From: Isoetes taiwanensis
Lineage: Eukaryota > Streptophyta > Lycopodiopsida > Isoetales > Isoetaceae
Reading direction: 5' to 3'
NCBI GenBank assembly: GCA_021234155.1
Contig: JAJEKV010000080.1
Coordinates: forward strand, 3,521,867 to 3,585,866
Length of the DNA: 64,000 nt
Every line of letters begins with the position of its first letter. Position 1 is the stretch's first letter. Below, one piece after another: positions 55,900 to 64,000 of the stretch. A program made the position numbers and the translations under genes. Under the pieces are notes generated by a model. That model saw only the letters and a list, made by a program, of their open reading frames with translations, did no database searches and was not told the origin of the DNA.

Positions 55900-57430
55900 A
55901 TGAAGACATGGAAGACATGGGGCTGAGAGAACTCCTTGGACGCTTTGGTGCCATTTCTTTTATGAATGGCTTGTGCGTAGCAGGGATCTTTAAATGGGAT
56001 AAATTGGCAAGACTATCATTTAATGATATATGCTACGATATCTATATGCCTAGATTGAAGTACCAATCATTGAATATTAAGACAGTTAACCAATTTGAGA
56101 CAGTTACAAAAGGGCTTATTTGAAATAACAGAATGTAGGAAAGTGATAATCATACCTTTATAGCTGTGCATTTTCTTAACCTAGCTTTACCGCGACCATG
56201 GCTTCTTAAGACATATATCTCTTGGTTATTTACGAGCGTATCTTACTATGAGTTATTTTCTCCAATTTCCTCTACTTTCTATAGCTTTTGCAACATGGTG
56301 GAGGCGAAGGAGGAGATTGCACTTGCTCAAGTATTTGTGCAGGTATTTTGGAAAGACCACATAGAACAATATGTCCTGTTGGAAAGTTTCCTGATATTTG
56401 ATAATTCCTTTTATGATGACATGGCTTTGGACTCCTCTTTGAAGAAGAGATGGAATTGTTGGTATTTTAGTTGATAGATAGCAAGAGAGTCTGCCATATG
56501 TGCCAATGATTTCATACTCGATCCTATGCCTAGCTTACAGATACTTTCTTCAACCTATTTTTAAGCTATGGATAGTTTGTTTTGGCTAGCGTGCAAGAAA
56601 TTGATCAACAACAGAGCTCTGTGTTAGATTTGTCTAAGCCTTCTTATGGTGTTTCAGAGAAGTTCCTTCCTCCTCTGATAGATGGCTACAAGACTGTGTA
56701 TTGGGCATGTTGATGTGATGGAGATTTATCCTCAGATGGCGCTGTATGTTCTAGAATTTTACAACCTTAGGTGGTATTATCCTTTGTTTTCCTTGCTTGA
56801 TTTCCTTTTACAAAACAGAAAATCTTGATTGGGACAAATTGCCATATTTGAACAGAGATTGCATTTGCCATGTGGAGTTTCTTGTATCCTCTGGTCATTC
56901 CAGTATTTTGTACAACTATAAACCTGGGGTGATACCCTTCTGGATACCTTGGCTTTGTTCGATGATATTTTTCTTGCCATGATTTATACCTTTACATTCT
57001 AGCTAGGTTTTTCATATACTTTATGTCTCCAAGTTTTTCCTTCTTTATGTTTACTAAATATGATCCACATTATCCCTTCCTCGCATTTGCCTTGCAATTT
57101 GTGATGTTGTTTGGATGAACTTTTCTTGCTACTTGTAAGCGTTTTATTTGGAATGCTTTTGGAATGCCATGATGGGTGACCATGAGTTATGTGTTTTGAA
57201 GAGATTGTCATTCCTATCATACCATTGTACTTGATGAAATGTTGAGGTGGTATTGCTTGTTTGGTCCCTACTTGAATATATAAGCCTAACCAATAATTCA
57301 TTGATGTGTTACCAAGTTAGTGGCTATTGCAGATGTTAGATTGAATTTCTCGTGTTAAAATTCTTAAGGCAGGTGGCCATGGGCATTCTATTTAGTTGGA
57401 ATTATTGTATTCTCCTTTCAAAGAATAGTT
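55900..57430. other. Spacer without recognised genes
   Basis: AT-rich, with only short frames lacking motifs. Confidence 0.35.
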
Positions 57431-57437
57431 TCTTTAA

Positions 57438-57672
57438 CAGTTATTCTTGCTCCTTGGGTTTAGGGCCTATTGATATGAGATCCCTTGCACACCTTTCTGT
57501 CTCTTACTCACAGGCCTGCAGTCTTGCTCCTGAATTGTTGTGCTTTCCATTCTAAACAATAATATCTATAAAAACTATTCTTGTTCCTTGGGTTTGGGGC
57601 CTATTGATTTGTAATCACTTGCAAACTTTTCTGTCCCTTACTTACAGGCCTACAGACTTGCTGCCTCTGTTT
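57438..57672 (+). repeat. Direct repeat of about 97 bases, two copies
   Basis: 57,440-57,536 and 57,576-57,672 share TATTCTTG-TCCTTGGGTTT, GGCCTATTGAT, CTTGCA and ACAGGCCT-CAG-CTTGCT with about 15% difference. Non-coding. Confidence 0.7.
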
Positions 57673-57759
57673 TTCAGCATATTGTACATTGTGTTGTTTT
57701 AGTGGAGACACCCAGATGGGGCTTTTCCTTCAGTCTCTCTCTTCTTTCTTGCTGGTTTT

Positions 57760-57809
57760 GAGAATTGAATTTATCTTCGTATCACGATAAGAAGATAAAT
57801 GTGATTCTC
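57760..57809. other. Inverted repeat/hairpin
   Basis: Arms GAGAATTGAATTTATCTTC (57,760-57,778) and GAAGATAAATGTGATTCTC (57,791-57,809) pair with one small mismatch block around a 12-base loop. Possible terminator-like or transposon-derived palindrome. Confidence 0.55.
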
Positions 57810-57814
57810 GAAAC

Positions 57815-58560
57815 CATTGCCACATATAGTTAGTTAGATCCTCTTGGTAGTTAGGGTTTTCGCACTTATAGATGTCGTTTCTTCCCTTCTCTTCTTCATC
57901 AGCTCATCTGCGTTCTCCTCTTGTTTATTCTTTCCTCAGTCTACTTTCCCACCCGGCCACCCCTCACGTTACTTCTTGTTTTATCACATTTATGAGTTCC
58001 TAGCCTTAGGTTCTTGTACCATATGGACTTTGGCGTAAGTTCCTCTTCATTCCAGTAGCTTTTCATACTAGCACTTCCTTTGCTTTGGGGGTTGTTTGTG
58101 AGTTTATGGCCTCTTGCCAATGTATGGTTGGTGTATGGTGGCCCTTGTGCCAGTGGATGATGTGTTTTGTGGCCCTCGTGCCAGTGGTTGGTGTGTTAAA
58201 TTGTAGTCTGCGTACTAGTATGGTTGATTGTGAGATTATAACTTTGAGACTGAAAGTTTGTGGGCCTTATGACAGGGATTCAATTTTGCGGTTGTAGCCA
58301 TTCGTACCAATGTGATTGCTATAATATCCCCACTCTTCTAGTTTCTTATGCAGGTTGACAATTCTATTCGTCATTTCTAATTGGTTAGAGTTTCTCCCCT
58401 CTTATACCCCCTTTTTCTCCATTCTTCCCTTTTCATCAGCACATCTACATCTTCTGGTCCATCTGCTGGCTTGCCAACCCCACCTGCTGCCCACACTAAT
58501 AGGCTTATTTATGATAGGCCTTGCATGTTTCCCGTGTCAAGCATTGATTATGATACTGTG
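57815..58560. other. Spacer leading into the copia fragment
   Basis: Includes a triple of GTGGCCCTTGTGCCAGTGG-like phrases at 58,090-58,200. The part from 58,430 (SGPSAGLPTPPAAHTN) resembles the low-complexity linker between integrase and RT in copia polyproteins. Confidence 0.35.
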
Positions 58561-58579
58561 GCCTTATTGCACATAGATG

Positions 58580-58850
58580 CTACAATCGACCTCATAGAGT
58601 TCTTCATATCCATCAGCACTTATATACTCAAGCTATTCTTGCACGATTCCATATGACTGATGCAAAACCTGCTGCTACTCCCATGGATCCCCATCTTCAC
58701 TTGTTTGATGACACTCTTCCTCCAAATTCCTCCCCTGATCTTCCTTTCCGTTCACTCATTGGCAGTCTCATGTACCTCATGGTTTGTACTCGACCGGATA
58801 TATCTTATGCTGTCATTACCCTCAGCCAATTCAATGAATGCTGGCTGCCA
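58580..58850 (+). pseudogene. Ty1/copia pol fragment (RT end to RNase H)
   Basis: Reads ILARFHMTDAKPAATPMDPH, then PFRSLIGSLMYLMVCTRPDI and SYAVITLSQF. This is the well-known end of the copia RT domain, just before RNase H. Only about 80 residues remain; a frame change at about 58,838 removes the rest. No LTR belonging to it was found nearby. It directly adjoins the end of the minus-strand Myb/SANT-like gene. Confidence 0.85.
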
Positions 58851-58967
58851 GTTTGGCAATTTCAAGAAGTGCGTCCTTTGTCATCTGACATATACTCTGA
58901 GTCATTGCTGCCATAGATTCAGCAATCTTCAAACTATTTGCAGATCAAATCGTCTTCAATTCCCTTA

Positions 58968-59995
58968 CTAATTCCAATTTCTTTGCAGAGATTCTTCGTT
59001 CATGAAATCCAATTTCTTCACTTCAGTGTCTCCAAAAGTGCTTGCCATTTGTGAAATTCCAATAAAAATGTCTTCATCAATCTGCAACCTGGACTTTTTT
59101 CTTCCAGTAGACGTTCCACATACTCCAGGTTGATTGCATGTTGCAGATCTAGGGCTGGAGGAATCTATGTTGTTACCTGTTGGAGTTCGATTGTTTGGCA
59201 TTTCATGCATTATGGGGCTTCCTGAATTATCTATGTTGACATTGACATTGGGAGTGTCTTCAGTACTCTCAAAAGGATCATCAAAAGCAGCATCAAATCC
59301 AACAATTTCATAGAAACTGTCAAAAAAGTTAGTGTGCAAATCTGCTACCTCAAAAGCTTCATTCCCAAAGTCCCCATCATCCCCAGCCCCTGGAATGGGG
59401 TTATCTGATGTCACTCCATACTTGACTTCTTCCATTCTTTCATACCACTGCCAATTTGAAGGCTCTGAACTCGTATGACTAGAAGCCTCTTTCTCATCCT
59501 TGAATTTCGCCTGAAGTTTATCCCATTTGTTCTTCAGTTGCCTGACTTCCACTAATCCACCAACAATTGGCTGTAATTTCACTAGAATTTCTCTTCACTG
59601 TGTATTAGAAAGATCCGGACTACCATTAATAACTAATTTCATCTCATTCAGGAGTTCAGAAAGGTGGAAATGCCCTGATCTGTCCATTAGACTGGAGTCT
59701 TCCTATTCTTTATGTCAATTTTCTTGGGATTTTCTTTTTCTTGAACAACAAGAGTCATTGAGTTCTCGGGCTGAGAAGATTCACTCACAATAATGGTAGA
59801 TGCTTGAATTTCGCTGAGAACCCGCTTACATCTCCTCTCCTTTGGCTCTTTTGTTGTTGGAATTGGCTCAGAATTTGTCTTGAAGTCCACATTTATTGAA
59901 ACCTGCCCTGTCCTCTTTTGGAGCCATTTTCTCAATGTGAGGAGGTACAAAGGATTTTCTACTTGTTGGCAAGGCAATCTAGTTGCCTTAAACAT
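58968..59995 (-). pseudogene. Myb/SANT-like DNA-binding protein, broken
   Basis: Minus-strand order: a basic leader (59,995-59,687), then across a TAA WTDQGISTFLNS, then after a frame change NEMKLVINGSPDLSNTQ, a TGA at 59,595-59,597 where the family has Trp, REILVKLQPIVGG, and VRQLKNKWDKLQAKFKDEKE. This is the three-helix Myb/SANT-like (trihelix-related) domain found in plant L10-interacting MYB proteins and in the accessory protein of PIF/Harbinger transposons. The 204-residue frame 59,582-58,968 continues with an acidic, Ser/Thr-rich middle and RKKSRLQIDEDIFIGISQMA. Two stops and a shift make it non-functional unless sequence errors are responsible. It could be a dead Harbinger partner gene or a host gene. 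Confidence 0.72.
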
Positions 59996-59999
59996 TGGA

Positions 60000-60540
60000 C
60001 TTTATAGAATTCAAGCTAAGCAACCAAGAAACAATATCTGTTCTAATAGAATTTGATATCAGAACAATGTAAGATTGAATCGAATTTTGAATTAATAAGG
60101 ATTGAACAAGCTAAGAAATACCTCTACACCGCAAATCAGCAAGGCAGATCGAAGAATTAGTGGGAATTCAAGGATTTGTGCAGCATTGAAGATCAAGAAA
60201 CAGGGGAAAATGGCACCTCATAATTTCGATGAGGGAAAGTTTTCGGTGATGATTTTCAGGCAACATAATTTTAGGGGGTTGTTAAGTTGGTGGTTAATGG
60301 AAACGCTCCCAACGGCTGTTAAGGGCGAATCATCTCTCAAGGTGAGAGTTGGATTTTTCCACTCTCACCCATCTCTCATAATCTCTCACCTCTCGTATTC
60401 TCTCGTATTCTCTCTCATCCTCTCTAAGTCAGCATGTGGCCAAGGCATCTCTCTCCCCTCCCCCCTCTCCCTCCCTCCTTATCTCTCTCGAATTGGGAGC
60501 CAAGACACAGACTCCTTATGAGATGTTGTTGATGAATTAA
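60000..60540. other. Spacer with CT-rich tract
   Basis: 60,345-60,490 is a pyrimidine-rich run (CTCTCACC, CTCTCGTATT repeats). GGTGAGAG…CTCTCACC (60,341-60,368) can form a hairpin. GGGTTGTTAAG-like sequence at 60,275 is inverted at about 61,438-61,449, close to another CT/GA-rich tract at 61,340-61,440. A transposon bounded by these is possible but unproven. Confidence 0.35.
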
Positions 60541-60544
60541 ATAT

Positions 60545-61285
60545 GTTATCCTTAGAGGGTGAAGCCTTATGCAAGTTGCTTGAATATTTGAAAAAGATAG
60601 CTTGCCTCACTTGGCTCTAAAGGAAACCTCTCATAAAGCTTGGTATGCTGATGCTAAAAAGTGGCTTTTAAAATGGGCTATATGTATAAAAGATTTGGAC
60701 CTACACACTGATGCTATATGCGGATGGGTTGCACAGAGCATGAGACAGAAAATGTGGCATAACCCCAGAACTAAGATGACTCATTATAGAGATCATATGA
60801 ATTCTACTCTACAGGAGGGTACATATTTAAATGATTATATATCAATGAGGCTTCATCATGCAATCTGCAGAATGAGAATGAGTTCCCATCACTTGGAAGT
60901 TGAGGTTGGAAGATGGAAGGGAATTCCACATGTGCTTAGATGGTGCAAGATGTGCAATCTAAAGGAGATGGAAGATGAAATGCATGTACTACTACACTAT
61001 CCAGCTTATCATAGACTCAGATCTAAATTCAGAATACGAACTCAAACCCTAGTAGAGTTCTTTTGCTTACCTACCCAGGTGGTTGGGATGTTTATTTTAG
61101 ATGTGCAACAACAGCGAGAAGAGGTTACAAAAAGATTAGGTATTGGTGTTTGATGATTTTGATGAAATAATATGTACAGAGAGCACTGGTGTAGTTATAT
61201 CTGATAGTATATCAGAAAATGTTTACGAATATAAGAATATTTTGTAATTATCTAGTAGACCCGATGGTCTCCATAGATGCAATAA
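60545..61285 (+). pseudogene. LINE C-terminal region and 3' end (second family)
   Basis: The frame 60,602-61,153 reads AWYADAKKWLLKWAICIKDL, RLHHAICRMRMSSHHLEVEV and GRWKGIPHVLRWCKMC, with EMHVLLHYPAYHRLRS after it. This is the Cys/His region closing the polymerase of this LINE family, homologous to 1,060-1,190. The 3' UTR runs from 61,154 and ends GATGGTCTCCATAGATGCAA, then TAAAAGACACTCC at about 61,262-61,292. That end resembles the tail of the 5S-derived retroposon. It is likely the distal half of the element whose RT lies at 55.3 kb, separated by 4.7 kb of inserted DNA. Confidence 0.78.
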
Positions 61286-61299
61286 AAGACACTCCTTCC

Positions 61300-62107
61300 C
61301 CCCGCCCTCCTCGCCCCCAGCTTTTTCACGCTAGAATTTTTTTTTCTCTCTCACCCTATAGAGGCGTGAGATAATTTTTTATATATAAAGTGAGAGAGGT
61401 CGAGAGATGTGTCCTTCTCCCACTCTCTCTCTCACCCCTTAACAACCCTGGACAATATTGTTTAATCTACGAACATCAATTTTTTCTATTGTCGGCCGGA
61501 AAAGCGAGGAGGAACCGGAGAATTGAATTGTATTAGTTATGTATTTTGGAGATATGGATTGCCATCTCCGATATTATCTTATGATCTTTGGAGTATTGCG
61601 CTTTGGTAATTGAAGCACATCAGATAACCAACTGCATGTTAAATGGAAAAGAACTGAAAACATGATGGTTTATGGCAAGTGTCCCAAATTCTGCAATTTA
61701 TATCTATGAAAATAGAACCAGATTCTGCATGCAACACATAAAATTCATACCAAAAAACTTCACTATCTAGAGCCAAATATTGCAGGCCCTTGCAAACAAA
61801 ACTTCAATGTCTAGAGCCAACTGTTGTTGCATGGGAGGCCCTCTAAGTTTAGGTAATTTTACAGAACAAATTCAAAAGTAAACTGGAAATGAAATATGCA
61901 AAGTCTTGTTGCCACGTACGTAACAAAGTAGAAGAACTGGAATTTCAAATGTAAAATACAGAAATATTTCTTCACAGAGATACAAGAAGTGGAAACGCCT
62001 TGAACAAAGAAAAGACCCTGTTACATCCTGCATCCAAAACCATAATACCATAATACGCATTAGAATAGCTAAAAGGAATTCAATGAAACCTCTATTACCA
62101 TTTAGTG
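61300..62107. other. Spacer without recognised genes
   Basis: Starts with the GA/CT-rich tract (61,340-61,440). The rest is AT-rich with a repeated phrase TCTAGAGCCAA-TGTTG/ATTG at about 61,768 and 61,812. No gene. Confidence 0.35.
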
Positions 62108-62590
62108 TTATTGATATTGTCCTTCCTGATGGTCAGATTGTTTTTTATTCATGGCAAACATTCCAATTTGCACCAGTGTAGTTTTTGTCATTTTACACAT
62201 TGACTTCGTCATTGTAGCAACAGTTTGAATGATCATTTTCGAGTTGGCTTGTCTCATCTCCTCAACTTTTGCAATTAGCTCATATTTTCTAGCATCTGAC
62301 CTTTCCAAGAATTCAAGCTTCAAAGCCTCTGATCTAGCCACACAATAAACCATTTTATTTATTCCTGCAGCTATATTTTCATCAACAGATTTTTTGCTCC
62401 TTTTTTTTAGCTTGGCTTACCAGTAACTCCTTCTTGTGCATATGCTTCTGATCTAGGGCTTCTTTCGTTTGATCCTGTAACATTTTGAGGGGATATAGTG
62501 GGGTGTTCTCCTTGTTCTCAAAGCTAGGATTCTCTTCATCATCACACTCAAATGTATCCTCAAATGTTGTAGGTGTACCCTCCATGTCAA
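62108..62590 (-). pseudogene. Myb/SANT-like protein, C-terminal part (second copy)
   Basis: Minus frames 62,585-62,382 and 62,353-62,108 join across an A8 run near 62,400: TFEDTFECDDEENPSFENKE, then QKHMHKKELLVSQ and KKSVDENIAAGINKMVYCVA, then RSEALKLEFLERSDARKYEL. The DEN-IA-GI-KM block parallels DEDIFIGISQMA of the 59-kb gene, so both are one family. The Myb domain itself is missing; the LINE start lies immediately upstream at 62.6 kb. A one-base change in the homopolymer could be a real frameshift or a sequencing error. Confidence 0.5.
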
Positions 62591-62639
62591 TGTGACAGTC
62601 AAAACCATCAATCCAAGAAATAAATCATCAATCCAACAG

Positions 62640-64000
62640 ATAGTAGTGGTGACGAAGGAGACGGATATGATAAACAAGACTCTGTAGCAGAGATGAAGCA
62701 ACAGCTGGTAGATTTTATGGAAGATCGGGAACTGAAGTCAAGGGCATTGAACATTAGGCTGGTAGGACTTCCAGAAGAAGGAAAAGAGGATACAAAGCAG
62801 GCCGTGGTGCAATTCTTCCAGCAGAATCTGGAAGTAGTAGATGCAGGCATTGTTGATGCATTTCGTGTGGGCAGAAAAGGATCATGGACAAGGCATGTGG
62901 TGGTTAAATTTAACAGTAGAGACAACAAACTCAATATTTTGAAAAAGAGAGCTTCTTTGGAAGGGCAAAATGTATGGATTAACGATGATCTTACTAAAGA
63001 GCAGTTTCAAAAACATAAAGAACAGGTTCAAATACTCAAGCAGGCAAGGCAACAAGGGAAAAAGACTTTTTGGTGCAATGGTAATGTGATAGTAACATAT
63101 AGCTAGGGATTTGAGACCATCAGGGTAGGATCTTGGAATGTAAATACACTAACTGCTACTAACATTTTAACTATGGATGATGTTTTGCTGGATTTTGATG
63201 TTATTTTCTTCTTGGAGACATGTGAGCATGAAGAAAAAGGACTGCCGGACATTGTAGGGTTCACTTGTATGTATTCTGTTTGGAATGTAAAAGGATGAAG
63301 ACTCAGGGGATTTGGAGGCATTGCATGTTATGTTTGAAATGAATTTTTACAAATAGTGTCAGTTCTTAAACACAAGGCCTCTAAACAATATATCTCGATT
63401 GAATTACCTGGTAAAAAAAGGAAAGACATATGTTGCAGGCTGCTATTTCCCGCCAAGGGAATCGCCTACCTATGATACAGAAAATCTTGATAGGGATGAT
63501 CCTTTCTTTCATTTGGAATAGGACATAATAGAGCTAATGCCCGCATGGAAATATCCTTTTACTTGGCGATTTTAATGGTCGCATAGCAAATAAGCAAGCA
63601 GGTATTAGTAGCCCAAGTGGAGATCCTATCTGGATGGAAATGTTGGATTATTCCAGGAGCTAGCTATCAGTGGATGGAACCATATATCTGCAGATAAATC
63701 TTGTTGGCCTAAACCGCAAGGATACCATTTACTAAACATGTGCAGTGGACTCAATTTGGTATTGTATAATGGTGTCGCGAAAAATATCCGGTTCGTGGAA
63801 AAATGTACCCGTGAAAGATGCGAGTGTAGTGGACTTTATAATTGCAAGTTATCGATTTTTGTCGATAGTATTGCAAGGATATATAGGGGATATACGCATC
63901 GATTCCGCATTACGTCCCTTTTGCTTGTAGAAATACATGCAAGGATTCCGTGACGATAATGATATCCCCATGCAAAATAAGAAAATTTCTATGTCTGTGT
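62640..64000 (+). pseudogene. LINE 5' part: ORF1-type RNA-binding domain and endonuclease, runs off the window
   Basis: The frame 62,693-63,106 reads ALNIRLVGLPEEGKED, VDAFRVGRKGSWTRHVVVKF and WINDDLTKEQFQKHKEQVQ: an RRM-like RNA-binding domain of LINE ORF1 type, which coats element RNA. After a stop at 63,106, IRVGSWNVNTL (63,119) opens an APE-type endonuclease. FFLETCEHEEKGLPD, a stop, and GGIACYV follow, and LLGDFNGRIANKQAGISSPS at about 63,557-63,620 carries the GDFN catalytic motif. Several stops and shifts lie between. The distal sequence to 64,000 is not clearly LINE. It may belong to the same family as 55.3 and 60.6 kb, but the order (after a 3' end) makes it a separate copy. Confidence 0.75.

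Overview
This window is plant nuclear DNA. The evidence is plant gene fragments with introns (inositol transporter, LysM receptor-like protein, PPR protein, LEA-type hydroxyproline-rich protein, PHD/ePHD protein), plant L1-type LINEs, LTR elements with an initiator-tRNA-Met primer site, Mutator- and PIF/Harbinger-type DNA transposons, and long AT-rich spacers with no intact long gene. The repeat density and nested decay suggest a large repeat-rich genome, possibly a gymnosperm; that attribution is a guess. There is no operon, CRISPR or other prokaryotic signal.

Layout. 1-1190: decayed LINE reverse-transcriptase (RT) fragment. 1.5-2.1 kb: small inverted-repeat element. 3.2-3.7 kb: first exon of an acyl-CoA-binding-domain protein, minus strand, the best candidate for an ordinary gene. 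3,561-27,080: a tandem duplication with a unit of about 10.4 kb. Copy A is 3,561-16,669, copy B is 16,670-27,080, and they meet at a CTGG microhomology junction. Copy A carries a 2,758-bp inverted-repeat transposon (3,742-6,499) that copy B lacks, so copy B shows the near-empty site. Each copy holds, in order, a Pack-MULE with a captured LEA/HRGP exon, a second Mutator-type inverted-repeat element, a small non-autonomous LTR retroelement with a poly(A) retroposon inside its 3' LTR, and an L1-type LINE. The LINE is cut by the junction in copy A and continues to its 3' end at about 30.5 kb after copy B.

30.6-33.9 kb holds LINE tails, a tRNA-like SINE and a 469-bp element with perfect 127-bp inverted arms. 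34.2-35.8 kb is a cluster of three unrelated broken gene pieces: inositol transporter (-), LysM (+) and PPR (-). 36-41 kb is AT-rich with nothing recognised. 42.0-47.0 kb is a 2.2-kb sequence present twice in direct orientation. 47-55 kb is mostly unassigned but includes a 5S-rRNA-derived retroposon at 54.4 kb. 55.3-64 kb holds pieces of a second LINE family, a copia pol scrap and two decayed Myb/SANT-like genes.

Almost nothing here looks functional except perhaps the acyl-CoA-binding exon. The main points of interest are structural: a dated order of duplication and insertion, transposons carrying host gene pieces, a 5S-headed retroposon whose tail resembles the 3' end of a LINE in the same window, and a non-random difference between repeat copies (concentrated at CAG/CTG) that may be a sequencing or consensus artefact and affects how far the frameshifts can be trusted.
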